Assembly (NCBI GenBank): GCA_049323655.1
Contig: JBMONO010000017.1
Span: forward strand, 31,777-95,776
DNA length: 64,000 nt
DNA from: DB1 sp049323655
GTDB taxonomy: Bacteria; Desulfobacterota; Desulfobulbia; Desulfobulbales; SURF-16
Direction: 5' to 3'
The notes beneath the pieces are model-generated. The model was not told the origin of the DNA and did not search any database. It saw nothing but the letters and a program-made list of their open reading frames with translations. Shown one piece after another: positions 17,295 to 25,560 of this stretch (its first letter is position 1; each line of letters opens with the position of its first letter). Made by a program: the position numbers and the translations under genes.

Positions 17295-17708
17295 CTATTT
17301 GGATAAGCATACAATTTTCATCAAATCAACTTCCCACCCACTGGCATCAAACCATACCCAGCCATTTTTGCTAAAATTCATGTCTGCAACCAAATTGCCA
17401 TAGGCCCAGCCCTTTGCTTCACCAATAGCAAGCTTCTTTTTCGCGCAGTCAATTCTTATTTGTCGGACACTTGGCCCCTTGGGCGATGTACTAGCATCGT
17501 ATACTTCATAGACGTCATTGCTTATCTTTTTAATGGAATTTTTATCATACTGATAGGACGTACCATCAGTCCTGCTGCCAATTATCGTCCAATTTTCACT
17601 GGAAAGCCCATGCTCAACCAACCCTAACGCAAAAAATAAGTAATCGCACAACATGTGACAACTTTTAAACGATGCATTTAATTCTCCTCTAATCATTGGA
17701 AAATACAA
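17295..17708 (-). CDS. Surface-adhesin E-like small protein, AT-rich
   Basis: 137 residues. The pattern WTIIGSRTDGTSYQYDKNSIKK ... IRIDCAKKKLAIGEAKGW ... DLMKIVC fits the small surface-adhesin/acid-phosphatase E-like family (usually lipoproteins or secreted). The N-terminus MYFPMIRGELNASFKSC is not a convincing signal peptide, so the true start may be altered. Its base composition is clearly more AT-rich than its neighbours. It is enclosed by a pair of inverted REPs, which suggests acquisition with that element. Confidence 0.6.
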   Translation of the reverse strand: MYFPMIRGELNASFKSCHMLCDYLFFALGLVEHGLSSENWTIIGSRTDGTSYQYDKNSIKKISNDVYEVYDASTSPKGPSVRQIRIDCAKKKLAIGEAKGWAYGNLVADMNFSKNGWVWFDASGWEVDLMKIVCLSK

Positions 17709-17732
17709 AACTTAATAGAGCGAAACACAGCA

Positions 17733-17764
17733 CGGTAGGTTGGGGTGAGGAACGAACCCCAACA
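17733..17764 (-). repeat. REP palindrome 2
   Basis: Exact reverse complement of REP 1 over 32 bases. It sits between the adhesin-like gene and the 3' end of the transposase gene. Confidence 0.85.
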
Positions 17765-17767
17765 ACA

Positions 17768-18304
17768 TCATTCATTCTCGCCATAGCTGCTTTTATCGTT
17801 GGCGCAGATTCCACCACCCCAGTCGTGGTCCATCATCCCCGCCTTGATATACCGGTGGATGCTCGAATACAGCCAATCCGCCGCACGGGTCACATGGCCG
17901 TGTTTCACCGGATTGAAATGGATGTAATCCACATGTCTCGCAAAATCCCCTTCGTCGCGGATGAGGTGTTCCCAATACCGGCGTTGCCAGATGCCGCGTT
18001 CTCCTTTGCGCGCCCGGCTGGCGCTCCGGCGTTCCCCTTGAGGGATATGCCTCGAGAATCCCGTTTTGATGAGCATCCACCGTCCGGCGTAGTCCGCGTC
18101 CCCAGGCGGCAGGGTCCACACCGCATGCAGGTGTTCAGGCAAAATCACCATCGCGTCGATGGTGAAGGGATGCCTCTCTTTCACCATGCCCACCACCTTA
18201 CGGAGGACGTCAATGTGATCTACCAGCAGGGACCGGCGCCGTTCCGCAAGATTCACGGTGAAAAAATATGTGCCTCCATCAACCCACGCGCGCCGGTATC
18301 GCAT
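17768..18304 (-). CDS. REP-associated tyrosine transposase (RAYT, Y1_Tnp)
   Basis: 178 residues from the ATG at 18302-18304 (MRYRRAWVDGGTYFFTVNL, the usual RAYT start); an upstream Met at 18328 is less likely. The HUH motif is in PEHLHAVWTLP and the catalytic Tyr in DYIHFNPVKHGHV. IWQRRYWEHLIRDE is also characteristic. RAYTs act on adjacent REP hairpins; here REPs in opposite orientation lie at both ends (17733-17764 and 18328-18362), so this is a complete-looking REP/RAYT unit. Confidence 0.93.
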   Translation of the reverse strand: MRYRRAWVDGGTYFFTVNLAERRRSLLVDHIDVLRKVVGMVKERHPFTIDAMVILPEHLHAVWTLPPGDADYAGRWMLIKTGFSRHIPQGERRSASRARKGERGIWQRRYWEHLIRDEGDFARHVDYIHFNPVKHGHVTRAADWLYSSIHRYIKAGMMDHDWGGGICANDKSSYGENE

Positions 18305-18327
18305 TGCATCCCTCCGGTCTCTTGACA

Positions 18328-18362
18328 CAAGGTTGGGGTTCGTTCCTCACCCCAACCTTGCT
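18328..18362 (+). repeat. REP palindrome 3
   Basis: AAGGTTGGGGTTCGTTCC then TCACCCCAACCTT, a longer stem than REPs 1 and 2 (AAGGTTGGGG/CCCCAACCTT) with the same loop. It lies immediately upstream of the RAYT start. Confidence 0.85.
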
Positions 18363-18500
18363 TTCTTGGTTCCATTTTCATCCGGAAACACCCGCAAAAT
18401 CTTGTCTCACCTCTTTTCTACTCCATCAACAAGACAATCCTCAAGGGGAGAAAAATGCCAGGCGGAGGCTTGCCGTCCGCCTCAATTTGCCGGCAAAAAA

Positions 18501-18788
18501 TCAGGCCGCCACGCGGGTTTTTATTTCGTGGATAGTTGGCGCCAGCTCCTGGCGGATCACATCAAGATCGTATGCCTGTTGCAGATTAAGCCAAATATGC
18601 GGGCCTGTGCCAAACCACTTGCCGAGACGAAGAGCGGTGTCGGCACTAATGGAGCGCTTGCCGGCAATAATTTGATAAATACGGTTGGGTGGAACCTGAA
18701 TTTCCTTGGCAAGTTCCGAGGATTTCACATGAAGCTCGGCAAGCTCATCAGCAAGAATTTCACCGGGATGTATGGGAGTCCGTGCCAT
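18501..18788 (-). CDS. higA: HigA-type antitoxin (XRE helix-turn-helix)
   Basis: 95 residues from ATG at 18786-18788; an upstream extension to 18875 is open but overlaps the toxin gene. IHPGEILADELAEL is the family start, followed by an HTH (SSELAKEIQVPPNRIYQII) and NGKRSISADTALRL-like text (AGKRSISADTALRLGKWFG) and FWLNLQ-type ending (HIWLNLQQAYDL). It follows the toxin after 13 bases, the usual toxin-first order. It should bind HigB and repress its own promoter. Confidence 0.92.
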   Translation of the reverse strand: MARTPIHPGEILADELAELHVKSSELAKEIQVPPNRIYQIIAGKRSISADTALRLGKWFGTGPHIWLNLQQAYDLDVIRQELAPTIHEIKTRVAA

Positions 18789-18801
18789 AAATGTCACCTT
18801 C

Positions 18802-19080
18802 TTAATGATAATCGACAATCTCCACATTATGCGGGCCGTTGTCATGCCACTCAAAGCATATGCGCCACTGGTCATTAATTCTGATGCTGTATTGGCCCTG
18901 GCGGTTACCTTCGAGGGCTTTCAAGCGATTACTGGGCAAATGCCTGAGCGTGTCCAAGGTATCGGCGGCATCAAGAATACGGAGGCGTTTTTCCGCCTGC
19001 CGGCTGAAAGACTGAAAAGCGGGGACCATCTCCCCATGATAGAGGTTTTCAGTTCTTTTATCCTTGAAGCTCTTGATCAT
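18802..19080 (-). CDS. higB: HigB-type toxin (RelE superfamily)
   Basis: 92 residues matching the plasmid maintenance killer group: IKSFKDKRTENLYHGE, KRLRILDAADTLDTLRHLPSNRLKALEG, and YSIRINDQWRICFEW. Members are ribosome-dependent mRNA interferases. It is first in a two-gene operon with higA. It is the last accessory gene before the cobalamin operon. Confidence 0.92.
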   Translation of the reverse strand: MIKSFKDKRTENLYHGEMVPAFQSFSRQAEKRLRILDAADTLDTLRHLPSNRLKALEGNRQGQYSIRINDQWRICFEWHDNGPHNVEIVDYH

Positions 19081-19192
19081 GATTTAACGATACCAATTTG
19101 TACGCGTGACGTCAAACAGCAGAATCCCATGCGGCCATTTTCTGGAGGGATAGAGATGCGGCATGATATTTAGCCGTCCTCCTCCCCTGCCC

Positions 19193-20515
19193 TCAGCCGA
19201 CAGCGGTCGCCCGTTTGTCGCCCTTCATGTCCTTTTCAAAGAGAGTGAAGCCGCGCTGCATGGCGCAGAAATCGCCGCACATGGTGCAGGTTTTCGCGTC
19301 CCCCGGCACGCGGCTCTCGCGCACCTCGCGGGCCTTGTCCGGAAACATCAAGAGCTGCATGTGGTCGTCCCAGCGCATGTCGCGGCGGCTTAAGGCCACC
19401 TGCTTTTCCCGCTCGCGCCGCTGCGGGTACTTGGCGATATCGCCGATGCGGGCGGCCAGCCGGGTGGCGCGCACCCCTTCCCGCACATCGTCCTCATTGG
19501 GCAGGGCAAGATGCTCGGCAGGCGTGATGTAGCAGATCAGGTCCGCTCCGTAGCGGGCGGAATTGGCCGCGCCGATGGCGGCGGTGATGTGGTCGTAGCC
19601 CGCGCCGCTGTCCGCCGGCAAGGGCCCGAGCACATAGTAAGGGGCGTTGCCGCTCATCCGCTTTTCCAGCATGATGTTGCCCTCGATCTCATCAAGCGGC
19701 ACATGGCCCGGCCCCTCCACCATCATCTGGCAGCCCATCTCCCGGCCCAGTTCGGCCAGTTCGCAGTTGATGATCATCTCCGCCATCTGCGCCCGGTCGT
19801 GGCTGTCGTGGATGGCCCCGGCCCGGATGCCGTTGCCGAGCGACAGGACGGCGTCATATTTTTTCATCAGGGCGCAGACCCGGTCAAACTGTTCATACAG
19901 GGGATTTTCCTTGTTGTGATACTCCATCCAGGAGACCATGAAGGTGCCGCCCTTGGAGACCAGGCCGCCGTAGCGGTAACCCTGCTTGCGCAGCCGCTCG
20001 ATGCTGAAGCGGTTGATGCCGCAGTGGATGGCCATGAACGAGATGCCGTCCGCCAGTTGCCGCTCGATGAGCTCAAAGAGATATTCCGGGTCGAGCTTGC
20101 TCGGGTTGCGGTATCTTTTCGCCGCGTCATGAAAGGCCTGATAGAGCGGCACATTGCCCACCGGCAGCGAGCAGCAGCCGAGTATTTCCCGCCGGACCAG
20201 ATCGAGATCGCCGCCGGTGGAGAGTTCCATCAGGGTATCGGCCTTTTCCTCTTCGGCGATGCGGGCCTTGCGTTTTTCCAGTTCAATGTCATAGATGTCC
20301 GACGAGGTGCCGATGGAGGCGTTGACCTTGGTGCGCAGGCCGGTGCCGATGCCCACCGCCTTCTGCCCGTTGCGGCTCGGGTTGCAGGGGATGACGATTT
20401 CGCCGGCGGCGACGAGGCTGCGGATGAGTTCCGCCTCCATGTCCTCGTCTGCCGCCACCTGGCGTATCTGGGGAGTGATTTCGCCCTGGCGGGCGCGTTC
20501 AAGCTGGGTTTTCAT
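19193..20515 (-). CDS. bzaF: ThiC paralogue, probable 5-hydroxybenzimidazole synthase BzaF
   Basis: A radical-SAM enzyme that converts aminoimidazole ribotide: ThiC makes the thiamine pyrimidine and BzaF the B12 lower-ligand precursor. 440 residues from ATG at 20513-20515 (MKTQLERARQGEIT). The body is ThiC-like (GLRTKVNASIGTS, STGGDLDLVRR, EGPGHVPLDEIE, GPLPADSGAGYDHITAAIG). The C-terminal cluster motif is CTMCGDFC, CX2CX3C, one residue shorter than the CX2CX4C I know for ThiC. It lies downstream of cobT, cobQ and cbiB, with a B12 riboswitch at the operon head and no TPP riboswitch upstream. Context and motif favour BzaF; ThiC cannot be excluded. Confidence 0.75.
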   Translation of the reverse strand: MKTQLERARQGEITPQIRQVAADEDMEAELIRSLVAAGEIVIPCNPSRNGQKAVGIGTGLRTKVNASIGTSSDIYDIELEKRKARIAEEEKADTLMELSTGGDLDLVRREILGCCSLPVGNVPLYQAFHDAAKRYRNPSKLDPEYLFELIERQLADGISFMAIHCGINRFSIERLRKQGYRYGGLVSKGGTFMVSWMEYHNKENPLYEQFDRVCALMKKYDAVLSLGNGIRAGAIHDSHDRAQMAEMIINCELAELGREMGCQMMVEGPGHVPLDEIEGNIMLEKRMSGNAPYYVLGPLPADSGAGYDHITAAIGAANSARYGADLICYITPAEHLALPNEDDVREGVRATRLAARIGDIAKYPQRREREKQVALSRRDMRWDDHMQLLMFPDKAREVRESRVPGDAKTCTMCGDFCAMQRGFTLFEKDMKGDKRATAVG

Positions 20516-20551
20516 AAAAGAGTCCTTTGCCAAGTGGTGATAAAGAAAATG

Positions 20552-20628
20552 AACCACGGAGGACACGGAGGGCACAGAGATTTTTTGTGATAAAGCATTT
20601 CTCTGTGTCCTCCGTGGGCTCCGTGGTG
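20552..20628. repeat. Long imperfect palindrome between cbiB and bzaF
   Basis: CCACGGAGGACACGGAGGGCACAGAGA faces TCTCTGTGTCCTCCGTGGGCTCCGTGG around TTTTTTGTGATAAAGCATT. The arms share the ACAGAG/CTCTGT theme of the MITE-like repeat but the rest differs. In the operon transcript it would form a strong stem between cbiB and bzaF. Confidence 0.8.
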
Positions 20629-20641
20629 AAATAACGTACCG

Positions 20642-21589
20642 TCACGCCGCCACAAACAACCTGATTGCGGCGAGGACGAGAGCGGTCAGGGCGGTGGTGG
20701 CAACGAGCAGCCGGTTGGCCCGGTCGATGTGGTGCGGGTGTGGGTCAGCAAGCGCCTCGCCGATCACGGGCTTTGCCACCGGTTTGCCGAAATAGCTGTT
20801 TACCCCGCCCAGGCGCAGGCCGAGGCCGCCGGCCACCGCCGCCTCGGTGTGGCCGGAATTGGGGCTGGCGTGGGCCAGACGATCGCGCCGTAAAATCCGC
20901 CAGGCGTTGCGGCCGTTCTCTCCAAGGAGAAAGGCCGCCACCACCGCAAGCAGGCCGGAGAGGCGGGCGGGCAGGAAGTTGGCCGCATCATCGAGACGGG
21001 CCGCGGCCCGCCCGAAATGGAGATAGCGCTCGTTTTTGTACCCAAAGGTGGAGTCGAGGGTATTGATCGCCTTGTAGAGAAGCGCGGCCAGCGGCCCGCC
21101 GGCAAAGGCGAAAAAAAGCGGGGCGGTGACGCCGTCAACGATGTTTTCCGCCACGCTCTCCACCGTGGCCCGGACAATACCCGCCTCGTCGAGATGTGCC
21201 GTATCGCGGCCGACGATCATCGCCACCTTCTGTCGCGCCAGGGGAAGGTCGCCGTTTTCCAGGGCATGCTGGACGGCCCGGCTGTGGTCGGCCAGATCCT
21301 TGGCCGCGAAACAGAAATAGAACATGAGCACGGCAAGGGCGTCGCCGGCGAGGGGATGAAGACGGGCGGCAAGGGCAAGCAGACCCCAGCCCGTCATGCC
21401 GGTGCCGGTCAGCACGACAAGAACCGCCGCAACCCCGGCCAGACCTTCATGGGCAATACGCCCACGGCAGCGCTTTTCCGCCCAGGCGGCAAGCCGCCCG
21501 ATCAGCCGGACCGGGTGGGGCAGAGAGCGCGGATCGCCGAGCAGGGCGTCAAGCAGCAGGGCGCAGACTATCTGGTATTCAAGCCGCAT
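20642..21589 (-). CDS. cbiB: Adenosylcobinamide-phosphate synthase
   Basis: An inner-membrane enzyme that attaches aminopropanol phosphate to adenosylcobyric acid. 315 residues, normal for CbiB/CobD(Pseudomonas naming). LLLDALLGDPRSLPHPVRLIG at the start, KVAMIVGRDTAHLDEAGI, TVESVAENIVDGVTAPLFFA, and LAHASPNSGHTEAAVAGGLGLRLGG are family signatures; several membrane helices. Its start codon overlaps the end of the cobQ fusion (both at 21589). Confidence 0.95.
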   Translation of the reverse strand: MRLEYQIVCALLLDALLGDPRSLPHPVRLIGRLAAWAEKRCRGRIAHEGLAGVAAVLVVLTGTGMTGWGLLALAARLHPLAGDALAVLMFYFCFAAKDLADHSRAVQHALENGDLPLARQKVAMIVGRDTAHLDEAGIVRATVESVAENIVDGVTAPLFFAFAGGPLAALLYKAINTLDSTFGYKNERYLHFGRAAARLDDAANFLPARLSGLLAVVAAFLLGENGRNAWRILRRDRLAHASPNSGHTEAAVAGGLGLRLGGVNSYFGKPVAKPVIGEALADPHPHHIDRANRLLVATTALTALVLAAIRLFVAA

Positions 21590-24144
21590 CAGAGACCAAG
21601 CAGCCGGTAGATGGCGTTCATGTCAAGCCGCGCCCGGACGATGGCGGCCAACCGGTCAAAGGCGGGCTCCAGATCATAGGATGCCAGCACCCGGCCCTGG
21701 GGGGCAAGGCCGCGGCGGGTGCGCAACCGGTCGATGAACCAGCGGCGGAAGGGATCGGCGTCAAAGATGCCGTGCAGGTAGCTCCCCCAGATCAGGCCGT
21801 TTTCCGAACTCGCGCAGATGCGCTCCCCCGCCACCCCGGCGAGCACGGCGGGCAGGACGGTGCGGCTGCGACCATGATGAATCTCGTAGCCGTGGACGGC
21901 AAGGCCCGACTCCCCATGCACCGCACTGCGCCGGGTCAGGGTCTTGTCCGCCTCCAGGGTGGTGGTGAGGTTCAGGAGTCCCAGACCGGCAATCGCTTTA
22001 CCCTCCGATTCAAGCCCATGCGGATCGTCGATATGGCTGCCCAGCATCTGAAAGCCGCCGCAGATGCCGACGATCTCCATCCGGCCTGCCGCGGCCAGGC
22101 GGCGGATCAGGTCGGCCAGTCCGCTGTGGACCAGATGATCGAGATCGGTCATGACGTTTTTGCTGCCCGGCAACAGCAGGGCCGCCAGCCGATCCGCCAC
22201 CCGTTCCAGATCGGCCAGACTGCGGACCACATGAAGATGAACATCGGGTTCCAGGAGAAAGGGCTCGACATCGGTAAAGTTCGAGATATGGGGCAGATCG
22301 ATCAGGGCCATCTCCACCTGATCGTCAGAGGCCGGCCCCTTTTTCTCATAGAGGCCGGCCTTGAAGCTGACCGAATCCTCCTCCGGCAGGCCGAGCTTGG
22401 GCAGATACGGCACCACGCCCAGCACCGGCCTGCCCGTATGGGCGAGGGTATAGGCAAAGGCGTCGTCCAGCAGCGATTCGGTGCCGCGAAAACGGTTGAC
22501 GATAAAACCGGCCACCAGCTCCCGCTCCCATTCGGCCAGCACCTCCATGATGCCGACAAAGGAAGCGAAAACCCCGCCCCGGTCGATGTCGCCGACCAAG
22601 AGCACCGGCGAGCGGGCATAAGCGGCCATCCGCATGTTGACGATGTCGTGGTGTTTGAGGTTGACCTCGCCCGGACTACCCGCCCCTTCGAGGATCATGG
22701 CGTCGTATTCATGGGCCAGCCCGTCATAGGCGGCGCACACCGCCTGCCAGGCCTGCGGCTTGTAGGCGACGTACTGGCCGATGGTCATGTTGGCCACCGG
22801 TTTGCCGTTGACAATGACCTGACTGCCGACATCGCTCGATGGTTTCAGCAGCACCGGATTCATCCGCACGTCCGGATCAAGACGGGCCGCCTGGGCCTGC
22901 ACCACCTGGGCCCGGCCCATCTCCAGGCCGTCGCGGGTGACATGGGAGTTGAGCGACATGTTCTGCGCCTTGAAGGGGGCGACCCGCAACCCGTCCTGCA
23001 GGAGAATGCGGCAGAGCGCCGCAGTCAACACCGATTTGCCGGCGTTGGAGGCGGTCCCTTGCAGCATCAGCGCCGGGGTGCGGCGCGGCGGTTTTGGGCG
23101 GGGGCGACCAAGCACCTTGGCCAGGGCCGCGACCAGTCGTTCGTTGTCCGCCTCACCGCGCACGGCAAGGCGGAAGAAAGAGCGACCGTTGTCGGGCAGG
23201 CCGGTGCAATCGATGCCGCTGCCGCTGATGGCAATGCCCGCGGCCGCGAGCCTTTCGGCCAGCTGATCAACACTCATTTTTTGCTGATCAAGGCGGACCA
23301 GCAGGAAATTGGCCTCGCCCGGATAAACGGTCAGCCCGGCCAGCCGGCCAAGCTCGGCGGCGAGGTCGTCGCGCAGGCGGGACAGCGCGGCCCGGCTCTC
23401 CTCGATGTACGCATGATCATCCAGAAAGGCGGTGACCGCAACAACGGCCAGCGGGCTCACCGCGCCGGGCAGGAGCAGCTCGCCCAGCCGGGCGATGATC
23501 TCCGGCGCCGCGGAGCAGCAGCCGAGGGGCAGGCCGGGGATGGCGTAAAAATGGGAAAGCGAGCGGACAATGAGGAGATTTGCCGCCGACAGACCGGCCA
23601 GGGAGCGATACCCCGCGACAAAATCGGCCCAGGTCTCGTCAATGACAAAAAGGGTGGCGGGGCAAGCGCCCACCAGCCCCAGCAGTTCCCCGCGAGGCAT
23701 GGCGCGGCCGCTGGGATCGTTTGGCTGGCTGACAAAAACGATCTCGTCGCCGCGCAGCGACCGGCCAAGGCGGGCAAGATCGGGCCGCAAATCAGGTTCG
23801 GCAACGAAAGACAAACAGTGGGTTTCCAGGCCGGCCCGGCGGCAGGTCCCGGCAGAGAGCGCCGGGCCGGGCAGCGGGATGATGGCGCGCGGCCGACCGG
23901 CGCTTCTGGCAATGGCGACAAGCAGCTCCTCCACCCCGCAACCAATCGCCAGCCGCTCCGGGGCAATTCCCAGCGAATCGGCCAGGGCGGAAATCAGCGC
24001 GCCATCGATTGCCTCCGGCGGCCGGCAGAGGGTCTCCACCCCCCGGCTGACGATGCGGCGCAGGGATTCCGGCGGGCCCAGCGGGTTGACCGCCAGGCTG
24101 AAGTCAATGAAATCAGAAGATCCGACGTTCTGCGACGCCATCAC
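21589..24144 (-). CDS. cobQ: Fusion: CobD-like aminotransferase domain (PLP lysine missing) + cobyric acid synthase CobQ
   Basis: 851 residues. Residues ~10-345 match class II-like aminotransferases (CobD/HisC): IDFSLAVNPLGPP, QPNDPSGRAM, FVIDETWADF, FFRLAVRG. The motif that holds the PLP Lys reads RSLSHFYAIPGLPLG: His198 (codon 23551-23553) replaces Lys and Pro replaces the following phosphate-binding Arg. Residues ~358-851 are CobQ/CbiP: LQGTASNAGKSVLTAAL (P-loop), GSPGEVNLKHHDIVNM, VGICGGFQML (GATase Cys) and GSYLHGIF (His). CobQ amidates the corrin side chains with glutamine. The start overlaps the cobT stop by four bases, so translation is coupled. The N-half is probably not a working decarboxylase. 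Confidence 0.93.
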   Translation of the reverse strand: MMASQNVGSSDFIDFSLAVNPLGPPESLRRIVSRGVETLCRPPEAIDGALISALADSLGIAPERLAIGCGVEELLVAIARSAGRPRAIIPLPGPALSAGTCRRAGLETHCLSFVAEPDLRPDLARLGRSLRGDEIVFVSQPNDPSGRAMPRGELLGLVGACPATLFVIDETWADFVAGYRSLAGLSAANLLIVRSLSHFYAIPGLPLGCCSAAPEIIARLGELLLPGAVSPLAVVAVTAFLDDHAYIEESRAALSRLRDDLAAELGRLAGLTVYPGEANFLLVRLDQQKMSVDQLAERLAAAGIAISGSGIDCTGLPDNGRSFFRLAVRGEADNERLVAALAKVLGRPRPKPPRRTPALMLQGTASNAGKSVLTAALCRILLQDGLRVAPFKAQNMSLNSHVTRDGLEMGRAQVVQAQAARLDPDVRMNPVLLKPSSDVGSQVIVNGKPVANMTIGQYVAYKPQAWQAVCAAYDGLAHEYDAMILEGAGSPGEVNLKHHDIVNMRMAAYARSPVLLVGDIDRGGVFASFVGIMEVLAEWERELVAGFIVNRFRGTESLLDDAFAYTLAHTGRPVLGVVPYLPKLGLPEEDSVSFKAGLYEKKGPASDDQVEMALIDLPHISNFTDVEPFLLEPDVHLHVVRSLADLERVADRLAALLLPGSKNVMTDLDHLVHSGLADLIRRLAAAGRMEIVGICGGFQMLGSHIDDPHGLESEGKAIAGLGLLNLTTTLEADKTLTRRSAVHGESGLAVHGYEIHHGRSRTVLPAVLAGVAGERICASSENGLIWGSYLHGIFDADPFRRWFIDRLRTRRGLAPQGRVLASYDLEPAFDRLAAIVRARLDMNAIYRLLGL

Positions 24145-25205
24145 TTGTCCGCCTCGGACACCGCTGCCTCGGCAAAGGTGGCGATATCGGTCAGCACATG
24201 CACCGCCGCCTCCACCACATTCATGGCGAGCGCCGCGCCGGTGCCCTCGCCGAGCCGCATGTTGAGATCAAGGAGCGGCTCCTTGCCGAGCCGCTCCTGC
24301 ATGAGCCTGTGCCCCGGCTCCACGCTGCGGTGGGCGGCGATGATATAATCGGCCACCTCGGGCTTCAAGCCATGGGCGATAAGCGCCCCGGCGGTGGAGA
24401 TAAAGCCGTCCACCACCACCGGTTTACGCTGCGCCGCCGCGCCGAGAATGATGCCGGCAATACCGCCGATCTCGAAACCACCGACCCTGGCCAGCACGTC
24501 AAGGGCATCGGCCGGGTCCGGTTGGTTGACGGCGAGGCTTTTTTCGATCACCGCGATCTTGTGGCGCAGTTGCCCGTCATCAAGGCCGGTGCCCCGGCCG
24601 CAGATGGCACCGACCTCGACCCCGGTCAGCGCGGCGAGGATGGCGGTGCTCGGCGTGGTGTTGCCGATGCCCATGTCGCCGGTGCCGAAGACATCGGTGT
24701 CCGGACCGAGCAGCCGGGCCACCTCGATGCCCGCCTCGATGGCCGCCATTGCCTGCTCGCGGCTCATGGCCGGCCCGGCGGCGATATTGGCGGTGCCGGG
24801 TGCGATCTTGCGGTCAATGATCTTGCCGGCGCGGGCCAGTTCGGCGAGATCGGCCGCCACCCCCATGTCCACCACCACCACCCGCGCCCCACACTGGCGG
24901 GCCAGGGCATTGATGCCCGCTCCACCGCGCACGAAGTTGTGCACCATCTGTGGGGTCACCTCGCTGGGGAATTTACTCACCCCCTCGACCACCACCCCAT
25001 GATCGCCGGCCATGGTGACAACGGCCTTGCGGCGCACAGGCGGGTTCATCGACCGGGTCATGCCGGCCAGGTCCAGGGCCAGGTCCATCAGCCGGCCCAG
25101 GGACCAGTGGGGCAGACAGAGACTGTCGAGCCGCTGCCGGGCGGTCGCCCGCCATTCTTCGTCCTGTCGGCTGATTTCGTGCAGTGTCTGGTGCAGTACG
25201 TTCAT
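24141..25205 (-). CDS. cobT: Nicotinate-nucleotide-dimethylbenzimidazole phosphoribosyltransferase
   Basis: Activates the lower-ligand base as alpha-ribazole phosphate. 354 residues with NPPVRRKAVVTMAGDHGVV, FVRGGAGINALARQ, DMGIGNTTPSTAI, and LRLGEGTGAAL-type end (NMRLGEGTGAALAM) containing the catalytic Glu. A good Shine-Dalgarno (AAAGGAGC) precedes the ATG. It is first in the riboswitch-controlled operon. Pairing with a BzaF-like gene suggests that a benzimidazole made in the cell is its substrate. Confidence 0.96.
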   Translation of the reverse strand: MNVLHQTLHEISRQDEEWRATARQRLDSLCLPHWSLGRLMDLALDLAGMTRSMNPPVRRKAVVTMAGDHGVVVEGVSKFPSEVTPQMVHNFVRGGAGINALARQCGARVVVVDMGVAADLAELARAGKIIDRKIAPGTANIAAGPAMSREQAMAAIEAGIEVARLLGPDTDVFGTGDMGIGNTTPSTAILAALTGVEVGAICGRGTGLDDGQLRHKIAVIEKSLAVNQPDPADALDVLARVGGFEIGGIAGIILGAAAQRKPVVVDGFISTAGALIAHGLKPEVADYIIAAHRSVEPGHRLMQERLGKEPLLDLNMRLGEGTGAALAMNVVEAAVHVLTDIATFAEAAVSEADK

Positions 25206-25225
25206 GACGCTCCTTTGTGCCGGGC

Positions 25226-25268
25226 AAAAAAAAATCCCCGGACCGTTAAAGAACGACCCGGGGATTTC
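25226..25268 (-). terminator. Intrinsic terminator between B12 riboswitch and cobT
   Basis: On the minus strand AAATCCCCGGGTCG...CGGTCCGGGGATTT forms a strong stem followed by nine Ts. It ends about 20 bases before cobT and is the likely expression platform of the riboswitch. Confidence 0.88.
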
Positions 25269-25327
25269 CCAATTTTATCCACGAGACCACCAGCGCCGAT
25301 ATCACCGCGTATCGGTCGCCACAGCAG

Positions 25328-25488
25328 ATCAGGCAGGTATTCTGACTCCCGGATCATCCTCTGGCCGCGCCTTCCCACCCGCTCCTTGCGGGCAGTGGCA
25401 TCATGCGGAATCGTCACCGGTCACAGCGGCGGGCCCGTCCCCGATTTGCACGGCGGTTCCCTCCCTGATCACTTCAGCCTACATACTA
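25328..25488 (-). ncRNA. Cobalamin riboswitch
   Basis: Read on the minus strand, the region has GGGAACCGCCGTGCAAATCGG, then GCCGCTGTGACCGGTGACG, ATGCCACTGCCCG, GGGTGGGAAGGCG, and ends with the B12 box GGAGTCAGAATACCTGCC (25332-25349). These appear in the known order. It heads the cobT-cobQ-cbiB-bzaF operon and is followed by an intrinsic terminator, so bound cobalamin should stop transcription. Confidence 0.93.
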
Positions 25489-25560
25489 AAACAACGCCCA
25501 GGAGTCAAGCCCGATGGCGCCGGAAAAACTCCACGGCCGGTTGACGTTGTCGGGCATTGC

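Noticed and set aside
19193..20515. Plain assignment as thiamine ThiC
   Set aside because: Placement in a B12 operon and a shortened Cys motif argue for BzaF, though it is not proven.
21772..24348. 858-codon plus-strand frame opposite the cobQ fusion
   Set aside because: Shadow frame without domains; the minus strand is unambiguous CobQ and aminotransferase-like.
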